DNA of 64,000 bases. It comes from Adiantum capillus-veneris (taxonomy: Eukaryota > Streptophyta > Polypodiopsida > Polypodiales > Pteridaceae). Both the position numbers and the translations under genes were made by a program. Below are positions 36,364-49,000 of this stretch, piece by piece (position 1 is the stretch's first letter; each line of letters begins with the position of its first letter). The DNA is taken from NCBI GenBank assembly GCA_014529385.2, contig CM043942.1:25856469-25920468 (forward strand), given 5' to 3'. The notes under the pieces are model-generated. The model was not told where the DNA came from, ran no database searches, and saw only the letters and a list, made by a program, of their open reading frames with translations.

Positions 36364-38283
36364 TTGATGCAGGTTTCCAAGGATGTGCATGGACGCTCTC
36401 GGTTCATCCCCAAGTGCAAGGCGAAGGGCACCTTTGTACCCCTTCATTTTGTCAACCCCTTGCTTGATATAAAAAATCTCACCTCTTTCTTTAGCTTGTT
36501 TTTCTTTGGGCTTGGCATTTCCACCACTCCCCTATGGGATGAATGCATGTTTAGTTGGGCTTTTGATCCCCCTTTGAAAGTAACTCTCTGTAATGTGAAG
36601 GAAGTTTTCACCTCTCTCACACCCCATGAATGCTTTTGTAATTTGGAAAACACCGCACAACACGTAATTTCCACGAACTTTTGTGATTTTATGAGTACCT
36701 CTCTTGCTCATCTTTGTGGCCACGGTCTTGGTCACATACCAACTAAGCCACCTAATTTCATAGAAGCATTTGAGGAGCTAAATCAAGCACTCTTATATCT
36801 CATAAAATCCGGTTGCATCACTCTACGTTCTGGCCTAACACTCGGAAAATTAACTAATGCGTTCTCAGCTTATTGTGGGAAGTTCCTCCCTTCTAAAATA
36901 CAACACCACATCCATAATGATCTCACAAGAGAAATCAAAGAACTAAGGAACAAATTCTTTATTACTAGCATCGACAAGACTCCGAACAATATGATTATCA
37001 TTTTAAGGCCTTTGTTCTTCTTGAAGCCCAAAAATGCCTACAAGGCAACGATTTTACACAATCTCCTCTAGGGATCGATGGAGTTGCCTCCCTTGTGCTA
37101 ACATTTCTTTCTCAATACACCTTTCTAGAACACCACTCCCTCCCTTACCTTACCAGCATATACAAACTTCATAAGGCCTCTTTTAGATGGATTACATGTG
37201 GGGCTACCTGTTGCTACTCAGAAATTTCTACACTTATGGCTTGCTTGCTAAAAACTTGTATACCACTTCTCAAGGAACGGGCCAAAAAACTTAATAACAA
37301 AGCGCTTTTATGTCACCATCTTCATTTACAATCTTGGTGGATTGTAGATTTGGTTTACGATTGCATCCTCAACCTCCCCTCTCATGCAACACAATTCTAT
37401 TCAGGGGATGTGAAAAGATGCTTTGAGAACATCCCACATGCAGGGGTACAAGGCCTCATCCATCATCTTACCTTGTTAATCTCCCATGCCTTCTCCGCAT
37501 CTCTAGAAACATTCATCTCTTTCAAAAGATTCCCATCGAGTTGCATAGAGGGTACTTGGTCTTCCTATAGATACAAATCAAGTCTTTCATTTAATCTCAA
37601 GGAAGTACTCCAACTTAACGATTGGCTCATTAATAACATGTTTTTACAATGTCAAGGGAAAATATATAGGCAAACCAACGGAATCCCAATGGGACTTGCA
37701 TGCTCCCCACTATGGTGCAATCTCTACCTCCACTCCCTAGAGTTTGAGTTCCTCTCTAACACTCTCAACACACATAATGCTAAAGAGATTCTCTCAACTT
37801 TAGGCCATCCCTTTAGATATTACGACGATACCTTACTCATAAACTCTACAAACCCATCATTCTTCATAGAGCAACACAATATCTACCCCAATTGCTTACC
37901 CATTGAAACCACTTCTGGTAACTCTACCAAATTTCTAAACCTCCATCTGCCTACCCAATTTGGCTATCTCACAAAAAGCCTCACGCCAAAAGAAGATAAA
38001 ATCCCGTGCACACCCATAAGATACCTCAAATGATCCAGCAACCGACCAACTGAATGGGCACATAAGGTCATTATCTCACATCTCAAACCAATACTCTATT
38101 GTAACTCCAACGCTACGGAAGCCGCTAAAGACATTAAAATGCTTGTGGACTCTTTTTGTAAAAATGGTTTTGAAAGAGCTAAACTTTGGAGACTTGTGAG
38201 AAGATTCCTTTCAGATTTTTCAGCTTCAAAATTCTCATGCCACCCAACTCTACTCTTGGACTTGCTAGATTTTGGAGGGCACT
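36364..38283 (+). pseudogene. Reverse transcriptase, Penelope-like (tentative)
   Basis: The first frame (36,364-37,071) ends with FFITSIDKTPNNMIII, resembling the N-terminal RT motif before box 1. After a frameshift at about 37,010-37,090 the second frame has SIYKLHK (compare the PKIHK motif of Penelope RTs), FYSGDVKRCFENIPHAGV (box A, Asp present), KIYRQTNGIPMGLACSPLWC (box B) and FRYYDDTLLINS (box C, YxDD kept), then STKFLNLHLP. A stop at 38,031 is followed in frame by further thumb-like sequence to 38,283. The GIPMG...SP and RYxDD combination is typical of Penelope-like enzymes. A DIRS or other RT lineage is the alternative. Confidence 0.6.
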
Positions 38284-38310
38284 AGGACCCTTTTGGGGGG
38301 CCTAGTGCCC
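38277..38310 (+). other. Hairpin at the 3' end of the Penelope-like unit
   Basis: GGGCACTAGG (38,277-38,286) and CCTAGTGCCC (38,301-38,310) are perfect inverted repeats with a 14-base loop, spanning the stop codon of the RT reading frame. It could act as a 3' RNA structure for the element. Confidence 0.6.
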
Positions 38311-38482
38311 CCTTTGGGACAAATCCTCATCCTTCCTAGTGCGGGTGGAGGAGGGTCTCTCTCACTAGCACAAAAACCACCTCTAAAGACTAATCTAGTG
38401 CACACATTAGAGCCTAGACGAAGAGGCTTATAAGGTTACAAGATTTTGGATGGAAGTATCTTTTACTTCAACCTCACCCCCC

Positions 38483-38485
<3 letters not shown>

Positions 38486-38533
<48 letters not shown>
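38486..38533 (+). repeat. (AT)n microsatellite
   Basis: An uninterrupted run of about 48 bp of AT. Confidence 0.97.
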
Positions 38534-38536
<3 letters not shown>

Positions 38537-38629
38537 GACTCCACTACCCCCACTCCACCCCTCCCTAACCGTGCACCCTTTGGGCTTCCCTCTCTTTGTT
38601 TTTGAGGTTGTACTCTTCTTTCTCTCTAG

Positions 38630-38753
38630 CCTATAAATATAGAGGTTTGGTTGTCCATTTCAAGGTGACATTTTTTCACAAACAAGCTTTCAAAAAAAGA
38701 GAAATCTCACCACACCCTCTCACCACTCTACTCAAATGGAATCTTCCTCTCAG
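38630..38753 (+). promoter_or_regulatory. Orphan TATA promoter and short first exon (candidate)
   Basis: CCTATAAATATAGAGG at about 38,629-38,644 is a strong plant TATA box. About 90 bp downstream ATGGAATCTTCCTCTCAG is followed by GTTTGTAG, a donor-like border, giving MESSSQ. The following sequence is non-coding, and LINE B begins at about 39,116, so any gene here would have been displaced. It could be a retroelement promoter instead. Confidence 0.3.
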
Positions 38754-39079
38754 GTTTGTAGCTTACTTTTGCTTTTGATTGTTCTTTTTTAGCTTGACAT
38801 CTATGACATGTAGGATCATCCTATGACACCTGCCTTCCACCATTTTTTACTAACATTCTTATGTTTGTTTTGATGGTGATGGTGACAGGTAACAGGATCT
38901 TCCTTTGGCTAAAACATTGCAATCTAGCTCAAGTTACCAAAGTTTAAGCTTTCCTCTCTCTCCATTGTTTGTAAATAAGCATTTTTTAATTATAATGGCT
39001 TCCAATAAGAGTTTTATTGAGCATTCCTAACCTCTGTGTTTTAATGGTAAAAGTGGATCTTCATTTTGTAATTTCCTAG

Positions 39080-39115
39080 AAACCTACTCTCTCTCTCTCT
39101 CTCTCTCTCTCTCAG
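39080..39115 (+). repeat. (CT)n array at the 5' end of LINE B
   Basis: About 32 bp of CT abut the first base of the LINE 5' UTR. Confidence 0.95.
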
Positions 39116-39341
39116 TGCAGCCGTTTTTTGACCTAGTAGACAGCAGTCCACTCTTTTGATCATAACTTCTTCATCCGAACTCCAATTTGGGTGATCTATA
39201 ACCTCAATCGAAGAGCACGAAGTCCTCTACGCATTGATGTAAAGACGGAAATTTTCAGAGTTATGGAAGGCGTTTCTGTAGCAGCATTTCCGAAGTGAAC
39301 AGGTTCAACAAAATTGATTCTCATCTCCTATTTTACATACA

Positions 39342-40291
39342 ATGTCGTCCGGCACTCGCAAGGGTTCTTCTTCTTCAACAAGGTCCACAACCATTGTGGA
39401 AAATGATCCAAAATCTCCTAAGTGTGGAGATAGCAACACAACCACCCAACCAACGACATCGGAAACCATGATCATGGCGTACTTGGTATCATTGCAAGAG
39501 ACCGTAAACAAACAAGGCGAAGACTTACGAGCACTTGCAATGGAGAATGGCACACTAAGGGTACTTGTGGTTGAGAATGAGAATCTCAAGAGGACACTTG
39601 AGATGCAAACAACACGTTTGATGCAACTTGAAGAGGAAGTCAAGGAATGTAAACGCTCTCTTGTGGACTTGAATGCTTTGAAGGAGCGGATGAGCAAAGT
39701 AGAGCATGACCATGTATTGAAAGAGGAGAAATTTGACACTATGAGCCGGGATGTATGCGACATGAAAAATGTATGCACAAACAAGTCTTGGGCTGATGTA
39801 TGTGGTAGCAATGTGGTTTCTAATTCCTCACTCATGCAAGCTATGGTTCAAACAAAGAATGTTGAGGATGTGGATGTGGAGGAGTTGAAGGAACGGGAGC
39901 GATGTTCCAAGAACATTGTTATTCGTGGAATTCCCGAAGAGAAGTTAGAGACACCTCCTTCTCTTGCCATTGTTATTGAAGATTTCTTCAAACCCACTTT
40001 GGCATGTCCGGAGTTATGGTCTATGGAGCACATAGAGTGGGGAAGCAAGGAGCTCCTCGCTCGGGAGAACGGCCAATTGTATGCACCATGCCGGATGAGA
40101 CCAAGCGAAAGATTATCCTTGATAATAGTTGGATCTATTTGAGGGATACAAAATATTTTGTATGTGAAGATCGCACTATTAAGCAACAAAATATGCGTCG
40201 CAAAGCATATGAGGAAAAGAATAATAAAAACAAGGAGATCTCTCATGAAGAAAATGTGCCCAAGGAGGAGGCAACTCTCTCAAGCAAATAG
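39342..40291 (+). pseudogene. LINE ORF1: coiled coil plus L1-type RNA-binding domain
   Basis: The protein would package element RNA. Residues 40-110 form a heptad-rich coiled coil (ENGTLRVLVVENENLKRTLE, RLMQLEEEVKECKRSLVDL). An RRM-like start follows (ERCSKNIVIRGIPEEKLETP). A frameshift near 40,000-40,030 moves the C-terminal domain into the frame containing GAHRVGKQGAPRSGERPIVC and DETKRKIILDNSWIYLRDTK, the pattern of L1 ORF1p (Transposase_22). It precedes ORF2 by a few bases. Confidence 0.8.
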
Positions 40292-40297
40292 GGATGC

Positions 40298-41783
40298 GTG
40301 ACCTATGAGACAGAGTTACAACTGAAAATATGCTTTTGGAATTGTAATGGATACCCATGGAATGCGGGGGTTGGCATTGATGAACTGACAAGCAAAGCCG
40401 ATGTTGTACTTCTTGTTGAAACTTGGGAGCATGATACACAAAGGATTAACGGCTTGGAGGATTACAATGTACATTCATTGATGTGGTCAAATAATCTCAA
40501 GCAACGAAGAGGACAAGGAGGGTTAGCATGTATGGTTAAGAAAGGATTGGAAGATTTTGTATCAATTGTGAAAGATGACAAGTACAAACGTTATGTATGG
40601 CTGAAAATTATGACACCAAAAAGAGCACCCATTTTTTGTAGCCGGTTGCTACATTCCTCATCATGATTCTCCCTTTTTTGCTTGCATGGATAGAGATCAA
40701 CCATTTTCTGATTTGGAAGAGGACATTGCTTATTTCAAAGGTGAAGGTGATGTTATTGTATTTGGGGATATGAATGCTCGCACAAAAACATTGCAACATG
40801 ATACTCAACAATTTGATATGCCATACATTTCAAGGGAGTTGGAGGAAGTTCACTTGTATGATCGTACTTCAATGGATGAGAAAGAGCCGGATCACTATGG
40901 AAAGTTACTTTTACACATGTGTAATAGCACAGGTATGCTCATTGCCAATGGTGTATCTTTGTGGAGTGGAACCAATGGATTTACATGTAGAAGACATAAT
41001 GGGGATAGTGTGATTGACTATATGCTACTCTCTGAAGCCATCATGTATCGCATAAAGAGTTTTATGTTTGGTCAATGGACCCCGGAATCCGACCATCGCA
41101 CCTTATGTATTGACCTTTCATGTGGAGAAGCAACTAAGCATGATAATCTCAGCCAAAGGAAAGAGAAGTTATCACTATGTATGGATTTCAAACGGGCACC
41201 AATGTACATTGAAATGGTTGAGCAAAAATTATGGATGACAAAGCTTCAATGTGATGCACCATTGGAAACTAAATGGGAAGCTTTCAAGAAAGCTATTTGT
41301 TCTTGTGCGGAAGAATGCTTTGCCATAAAGCATCTCCATGGTATCAACAAAGATAGATCACGCAAAAGGTGGTTTGATAAAGAATGTCAAGATGCTCGAA
41401 AGTCCTTGATAAAGCTTGATGCAACTATGGACAAAGACAACTATCAAAGTCATTTGCATACATACAAGGCATTGATTCAAAAGAAGAGAAGAAGATGGGA
41501 AGTAAAGCAACAAGAATTTCAAGTCCAAGAAAAGGCACATGCATGTGGAAGATTTTGGAGAAACTTGAGAGGCAAGCGGGTTGAGAATTTTGGTAACTTG
41601 AGTCTAGTGGATATGTACACACATTGTAGGCAATTATATGAGCAAGAAAATACTGAAAAATGCCATTTTACGGTTCACTCCCATGTATGCCGTCTTTTTT
41701 TACTATTGAGGATGTATGCGGTGGGATTGAAAAGTTGGCCACTCGCAAAGCGGGAGATCTTCAAGGTATCAAGCCGGAGATGA
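40298..41783 (+). pseudogene. LINE ORF2 N-terminal part: AP endonuclease
   Basis: The nicking enzyme for target-primed reverse transcription. Catalytic boxes of the exonuclease-endonuclease-phosphatase fold are present: LKICFWNCNG, ADVVLLVETWEHD, then after a frameshift at about 40,640 VIVFGDMNARTKT, VIDYMLLS and PESDHRTLCI. The tail (HTYKALIQKKRRRWEVKQQ) links to the RT. Another frameshift lies at about 41,660-41,690. Confidence 0.88.
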
Positions 41784-43690
41784 TCAAATGGACGGGAGAT
41801 TTTACCCATGAGTGGATGTGTGATATGTTCAACCTTGCACTTCAACATGGTATGCCTTATGATTGGAGTACTAATTGGGTTAAGCCTTTGCATAAAGGAG
41901 GGGATGTAAAGAATGTAAGCAACTACCGGACTATAATGATTGGGTCTCTTATGGCAAAGTTGTTTGGGTGCATAATGGAGATGAAATTGAGTGATTGGGC
42001 TGAAGAGAATGACAAGTGTGCAAAGGGACAAGCGGGTTTTTGTCGATGCCATAGCACCATTGATCATCTTGTCACTCTTCGTGTTCTCATGGAGGAAAGT
42101 CGGTTGAAAGGCAAGCGATTGTATTGTTGTTTTGTGGACTTTAAGAAAGCTTTTGATATGATTCCACGTAACAATTTGTGGAGAAGGATGGAAGAACTCC
42201 AAGTGCCAAGTGAGTTTATGCTTGCGGTTTCTCGAATCTATGAGAAGGTGATTTGTCAATTGCGCATGGGAAGAGAAATTTCAAAAAAATTTGTAAGCAC
42301 TATTGGGGTTAAACAAGGATGTCCATTGTCACCAACTCTCTTTGGTCTATGCATCGATCAATTGGAACAAATGGTACTTGACTTTATGCAAGAAGAAGGC
42401 ATTGAAGAGGTCACTATTTGCAATGCGGTAATCATGCTTTTGTTATATGCGAATGATGTAGTGCTTCTAGCACACACTTTAGAAGATGCACAAAAGCTTA
42501 TGGTTGTCCTTGAGAACTTTTGCTTGCATAGTGGGCTGATTGTAAATGAATCCAAAACAAAGGTTATGCTTGTGAAAACCAACCATAAGGAGAAGCCATG
42601 CATTGTGTACAACAACGAGACACTTGAAGTTGTTGAGAGCTTTAAGTACCTTGGCCTTGAGGTTCCATCCAATCACAAGTGGCATGAATGTGATATGCGT
42701 CGTTTGGAAGCGAGAAAGAGAGCATATTATGCATTTGAGAACATGTGTAATGCGGGAAACATCAAGTGTTGGGTTCTCAAGAAGTATCTTTTTGATGCAT
42801 TGGTGACACCGGTTCTTCTTTATGGAGTTGAAGTGTGGGGCGGGAGCATCTCAAAGTCTACTTGGAAAGAGTTTGAGAATGTCCAAAAGCGTTTTCTTAC
42901 AAACTTTCTCCAAGTTAAGACACAAACACCATATATGCTCCTACCTCTTGAGTCGGGATCTCTTCCAATTGAGGTTATGGGCATGGAAAGGGTTGTGGAG
43001 TACATGATAAAGATGCGTCAAAACCCCTCACATCGACTTCCTACAATTGCATGGGAAGCAAGCAAAAAAGTTCAAAAGACGCATAAAAGCAAGATCTTGA
43101 GCACGGGATGGATGCAAGACATAAAGAAGTGGTTTGGGAGATGGGATGCATTACACTTGCTACATGATGCTTCAATTGACTCTCAAGTGAATGAAGCTTT
43201 TCTTCAACGCCAATGTATTACGGCTTGGGAGAAATCCGGTGGGTCACGCTTCATACATTACACCACCTATATTGCCCCCAACTACAAAACCATGTTCTTC
43301 GCTAAGAGAGGAAACAATACTCACACTTACATGCTTGAGCCTATTCCCTTGTCCGCGATACGCACTATCGCAGCAATTCGGCTTAGCTCCCATTTCCTTC
43401 GATGCGAGATAGGGCGTTGGGGCAATGGAGAAGAGTCAAATCGATTGTGCATATTATGCTCACTGCAAGTTCGAGAGTCTGAGTACCACACACTACTAGA
43501 GTGCTCAGCTTTTGATCACATCCGAACTTGCTTCTCTCACATTTTCAGCCATAACTTAGACCTACACACTTTCCTCTCCCAGCCAAAGTGTGGGCTCTCC
43601 ATTGCGACTCTCATCACTACAATTTTGGAGCATCGAGAGTCACTCATCAGCCATACACATACTACATCACATGTAACTTTGGTCCCATAG
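41660..43690 (+). pseudogene. LINE ORF2 C-terminal part: RT and zinc finger
   Basis: A 676-residue open frame. RT boxes are LATRKAGDLQGIKPEMIKW, GQAGFCRCHSTIDHLVTLRV, YCCFVDFKKAFDMIPR, STIGVKQGCPLSPTLFG and LLLYANDVVLLAHT. The last is the catalytic box with Asp to Asn (YADD to YAND), so polymerase activity is lost. The C-terminal CILCSLQVRESEYHTLLEC is a zf-RVT-type motif. The frame ends at the conserved 3' UTR. Confidence 0.92.
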
Positions 43691-43725
43691 GTCATATTTG
43701 ACCTCCGAGGACGATAATAAAAATC

Positions 43726-43743
43726 TATCTATCTATCTATCTA

Positions 43744-43821
<78 letters not shown>

Positions 43822-44201
43822 AACCTCTCTCTCCCCCCTCTCTCTCTCCTGCTTCCTTTTTCTCTCTCGCCCTCAATTCTCTATCTCTCTTTCATTCTTT
43901 CTCTCTCTCCATACCTACCTCTCTCTCTCTCTCTCTCTCTCTCTTTTAGTTTTACTCACTGTAGTTCTTTCTTTTTCTCTCTATCTCACACACTCTCTCC
44001 ATCTCTATTCATGTCTACCTCTCTCTCTCTCTCTCTCTCTCTCTCATGCTTCCTTTTTCTCTCTCCCTCTCAATTCTATATCACTCTTTCATTCTTTCTC
44101 TCTCATGATACCTACCTCTGTCTCTCTCTATGTTTTACTCTCTGTAGTTCTTTCTTTCTCTCTCTATCTCTCAATCTCTCCATCTCTATTCATGTCTAGC
44201 T

Positions 44202-44274
<73 letters not shown>

Positions 44275-44360
44275 CATACCTCTCTTTGTATGTTCTAGTC
44301 CCTCTTTCTCTGTCTCTCTTATTCTCTCTCCCTCTCCCCCCCCCCCCTCTCTCTCTCTCA
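43726..44360 (+). repeat. (TCTA)n/(TC)n block between LINE B and LINE C
   Basis: (TATC)n starts right after the LINE B 3' end, then long TC runs to 43,819, mixed CT-rich sequence with local duplications (TTTTCTCTCTC...CAATTCTATATC type) and a further 70-bp TC run at about 44,203-44,272. A poly-C and TC run end at 44,360, where LINE C starts. Confidence 0.9.
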
Positions 44361-45524
44361 AGGCTGAAATGATTGAATGGACAAGCAAGAAAACACGATA
44401 TTGGATATGCGATATGTTTAACCTTGCACTTCAGCATGGCATGCCTCTTGATTGGATTGAAAATGAATCAAACCTTTGCACAAAGGAGGAGATGTAAACA
44501 ATGTGAACAAGTATCTCACTATAATGGTTGGTTCTTTGATGGCAAAGTTATTTGGATGTATCATGGAGATGAACATAAGTGAATGGGTTGGAAAGAACGA
44601 CAAACGTGCGCTAGGCCAAGCAGGTTTTTGAAAGCATCATACCACTATTGATCACCTTGTCACTCTTCAAGTTCTTATGGAAGCGTCTCGATTGAAAGAA
44701 AAAAAGTTGTATTGTTGCTTTGTGGATTTCAAGAAAGCTTTCGACATGGTACCACGAGGAAATCTTTGGAGACGTTTGCAAAGCTTTCAAGTGCCGAAAG
44801 AATTTATGCGTAGAGTCTTTCGCATCTACCAAAAAGTGATATGTCGACTACATATGGGAGATGGAATTTAAGAATTTTTTGCAAGCACCATTGATGTCAA
44901 ACAAGGATGCCCACTTTCCCCAACCCTCTTTGGGCTACTCATTGATGAATTGGAATGCATGGTTCTTGATTTTATGCAACAAGAAGGCATAGAAGAGGTT
45001 AAGATCGGAATGCGGTGATCATGCTTTTGCTTTATACCGATGATGTAGTGCTCTTGGTACATACCTTAGAAGATGCACAAAAGCTTATGAGTGTCTTGGA
45101 ACGCTTTTGCCTACATAGCGGGCTGATTATGAATGGATCCAAAACCAAGTTTATGCTTGTAAAGACCCTCAATGATGAAAATCCATGCATTGTATACAAC
45201 AATGAGCAACTTGAAGTGGTAGATAGCTTCAAGTACCTTGGCCTTTAAGTTCCATCCAATCATAGATGGAAGGATTGCGCAATGCGTTGCTTGGAAGCCG
45301 GAAAGAGGGTTTATTATTCATTTGAGAATTTGTGCAATGCTAGAGAGATCAAGTGTTGGGCTCCCAAAAAGTACCTCTTTGACACATTGGTGACACTGGT
45401 GCTTCTTTATGGAGTGGAGGTGTGGGGTGGTAGCATCGGGAAGTCTACTTGGAAAGAGTTTGAGAATGCCCAAATGCGTTTTCTCACCAACTTTCTCCAA
45501 GTCAAGACACAAACACCCTACATG
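44361..45524 (+). pseudogene. LINE copy C, 5' half
   Basis: The copy starts abruptly in the RT domain (AEMIEWTSKKTRYWICDMFN) right after a (TC)n run. It has several stops and a one-base deletion at about 45,010. The catalytic box reads LLLYTDDVVLL (Ala to Thr). Homology to copy A ends exactly at ACACCCTACATG (45,524). The continuation lies at 59,680, beyond a 14.2-kb insertion. Confidence 0.9.
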
Positions 45525-45580
45525 GAGTGTCAATTTTTTGAAAGCTTTTCATTTGGAGCTTTCTCACATAGTTTAGGTCT
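45525..45580 (+). repeat. Left terminal inverted repeat of the MULE
   Basis: Starts GAGTGTCAATTTTTTGAA and continues with the conserved AGCTTTTCATTT block. It matches the right end in inverted orientation. Confidence 0.8.
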
Positions 45581-46020
45581 TCCTAAGTTGCATGCTCAAA
45601 CTAGAGTGTTCACTTAGATGTTTCTAAGTTTTATCTATCTTTGTAAGTTTGATACATGTACAATCCCTTCAGAACAACAGCATTAGTGTATAAAAAAAAA
45701 GTACAACCCAACAAGAACTTCTATGTATGTCATTCTTGTAGAGAAACCTACAAGGCTACAACCAAAATAGTACTATTTTTGCACATGTCAAAGTTAAATA
45801 CTCAAAACAATTTTGCACATGCTACAAGCACTACCATCATTTCAAATAAAGATTCGCCAAAAGCAATAATATTTAGGGTCCCAAATAGAACAAGGCAAAA
45901 AGCATGCCATCGAGGAGATTGTTTTACTGGGAAATTCCAAAATGGAGCCTCACAAACTGTACGATCTCCCACCAAAATGTCAAAACAAATTGTGCAAACT
46001 ACTGGGCATTTCTATCTTCT

Positions 46021-49000
46021 CTACTTCTTTGAAGGCGTATACCGTCGGGGCTGATTCAAGATGAAAGTGAGATCTCTTTCACGTACTGTTGGTTGATGTA
46101 TAATCATATGTTGCTTACCATCCAACCCAAGAATCTGTGTGTAGACAAAGTATAAATGCTTACAAGCTATGTAAGATTTTGTTGCTTTCTCTCGTCCTTG
46201 AAAATTAGGGCATGTACAATAGGGCTCCATAGCCACATGCACATCATATACATCTTGCGTTAATATCTTGAACACGGCATGACGATCAGGCACCATAATT
46301 ATCTCTTGTACAAAACAAGCTTCCATACATGCTCCTATTTCCATGCTCTTATTTGCCTCCTTAGAGACACCGGACCTCCATTTTTTACTGCGCTTGCTAG
46401 AGCTTCCCATTGTCTCCCCTTTCTTGAAAACCTTTGGAGAAGGAGCTCTAATAAAAAAACCTGCCCCTAGCAAACCAGCATACTCCTCCTTTTATACACT
46501 TGTTCCACTCTCTACTAGCCAAGTTTTTGGCCTTTCCGGTGGTGACAATACTTGTTTGGCCACAACTTCAGTGTGCTGCACATCATGGCCACAAAACCAC
46601 ATCCATTGGTGTTGCCTCTGGTCTTTGTAAGTTCTCTCTCCCCAAAATCATGGGGCCACAAGTCCTGGAGACCTACTTTGCATGACATTCTCACATCTTC
46701 TCGATCCCTTCAAGCACACCAAAGCACTTACGAGAGACATTTTGAGGCATTCGTCTGATTGCCCAATGACCCCTTGGCATATCAATCTCAAAATCACAAA
46801 TAGCATATTCACTAATAGAGGGTGCGGTGTCATCTCTTATGTCATTATCTTCATGAATCTCCTCATCTGTGGAATCTGCATTCACATCAAATTTATGTCC
46901 CTCTTTCTTCATGTCCGTATCAAACAAAATCTTTCGTGGTCGTCCGTGCTCTTTTCGTTGTCTAGACTCCATCACATAACCAGGCTTATGAGAATCTATT
47001 TCTGCAAACCCTCTTGCCTTCTTTCTTTGCACGGTTTCCCTGTCTCCATGCAATAAAGGTTGCCCATAAAATGGTGTGCCTGCGACTACTCCTTGGAGAG
47101 CATGTGCCAGTGCCAGTGGGCTGAGAGTTTTCTCTTTATTTCTTGATCTCTCTAGATACGTTTGCATATCCAGACCAAGCCCTATGTATCTACCAGTCAG
47201 ATAGCCATGTTGCTTTGTGCATTGAATGTAAGCATTGATGACATCAGTGACACATGCATCATACAAGGAATTTTTTTTGCTACCCCCTTCACCAGCAAGC
47301 CAAGATGCATGAATGGTCTCTGACAAATTGGTACTAGGAATTTGAGCTTTTTCCCAAGGACTCATAGATATCTGCATTCCACCAACACAAAACTTTGAAT
47401 CAGTGAAACAAAAAATAGAGAAGGTCAAAGTTAGGCTCATCATTGTATCATACTTCATTGTGTAGGCTACCCCAATGAGATATCCTTGTCTCCCACCACT
47501 TGAACCATTTCTCCAGTGACTTGATATTCTCACTTGCAACATTATTTGACCACCATCTTCTAATTGCTTCTGCTTGCTTCATTGCCAGACCCATTGTCCT
47601 TGATTTGCGCCAAGTCTCACACATGTCTTTGTGGATACTAAACTTTTCTTTGGCTATATATTTTTTAGTATGTTTCTGTAGACTTTGCTCCCAATGGAAG
47701 AGACATGACCTTTCCCTTCCAATCATGATTTTATTTGGCCCTCCATTGAAAATTGTACGCACGGCAGCCCAATTTTCTCCAGCCTCATCAGCCATAAAGC
47801 CTGCAAAGTCTGCTGATGGATAACCTTCTTGAGCCAAAACATCATTAAGAGATCTCCAAAACAAGACTTGTGTTTTTGTATCCTCCTCTTTGGTGTCACA
47901 AACCGCTATAACCATCAATCCCTTCAAACTAAAGAAAATAACAAATCAGAGCCATAACAAGTATGCAAATGATGCAATGACAAAATGCTGCAAACCATTA
48001 AAAAATTACCTTGCATCATAGACACAGCATGACATAGTTGCCCATCCATCTATTCTGTGTGTGTGATCAAAATGCACCCAAGAAGCACTCAAATATCCAT
48101 TTCCTCCTCGACGCATGCGATTGACAAGGTCTATACCAGACCCTGGACCTTTTGTTGACATCTTAAAGATGTAGCACTTATCATTTGGGCCACCTTGTCC
48201 AAGGAAACGACTCCCATGAAAGTAAGGAAAGTGACATTTTTTCTTCAAAACCATGATGTGGTCAAACCCATCCCCAACAATCGAGTATTGTTGTCTTTTC
48301 TCAGTGGCTACCATTACCTTAAATCTATACAAAACAAGTCAAAAATTGAAATAACCTTATTGCATTGAAAAATCTAAATGTCAAATGTTTTACCTTTGAT
48401 TCTGAACCAGTGGAATCATTTCTTCCAATATATTTGAGAGCTCTGACTCCCCCATTTTTAGTTCATCTGAACCAACAATAGCGTCAACCAATAATTGTCT
48501 GGCGACAATCATCTGAACTCTTCTTGGTCCACTGCTTCTATCCACCTTCAAGACACTTGCAGCCATCTTCCGTATTCTCTCTATTGTGGCTCTTGACGTA
48601 CCTGCTTGAACTTCATGCAAGTGATGACCTATGTGAATCATCATTCTTGTAAGCTTTGGATCTGAGGGCAAAATGTAGTACACTTTACAAGAACAAGGAC
48701 TCTCACAGAAAACAACTTTTTTGCAATAATGACAAATGATACGTAGGTTTTCGTCTTCACATAGAAGCCCTTTGCTTACTTGCTTATCCAAGTAACCATG
48801 AAAGAAGGATACATTGAACTTGGTGTTGTTCAAATAATACAGGCAAAGAACTCTATGAAAAACTAATGAGCCCAAGCAATAACTAAGCCTAAAAATACAA
48901 TTTATGGACATGTTAGTTTTATGCGGCCTAGTCCAAAGATGACCATCAAATTTTTGCTCCATCCCTTCCATCCTCTTACAACCTTCTTCAACGGGGGGTA

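Larger units (their letters stand above)
34803..38283 (+). mobile_element. Penelope-like (tentative) retroelement
   Basis: Two coding units lie in one orientation: an N-terminal protein (34,803-36,206) and a reverse transcriptase (36,364-38,283, frameshifted). The RT is neither LTR-type nor LINE-type. The unit is flanked by (CT)n upstream and a hairpin plus (AT)n downstream. No LTRs and no target duplication were seen. Confidence 0.55.
39116..43725 (+). mobile_element. LINE copy B, near full length
   Basis: A non-LTR retrotransposon with a 5' UTR of about 226 bp, ORF1 with an L1-type RNA-binding domain, ORF2 with AP endonuclease, RT and a C-terminal zinc finger. The 3' end GGTCATATTTGACCTCCGAG runs into (TCTA)n(TC)n without poly-A. 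Three frameshifts and a mutated catalytic box inactivate it. It is flanked by CT repeats on both sides. Confidence 0.9.

Noticed and set aside
34803-38310. Hammerhead ribozyme near the Penelope-like element
   Set aside because: I looked for a CTGATGA core followed by GAAA in the flanks and saw none; only the simple hairpin at 38,277-38,310 is supported.
41675-42672. Antisense open frames of 60-194 residues opposite LINE ORF2
   Set aside because: They mirror the sense RT codons and have no domain of their own; similar shadows recur opposite copies A and C.
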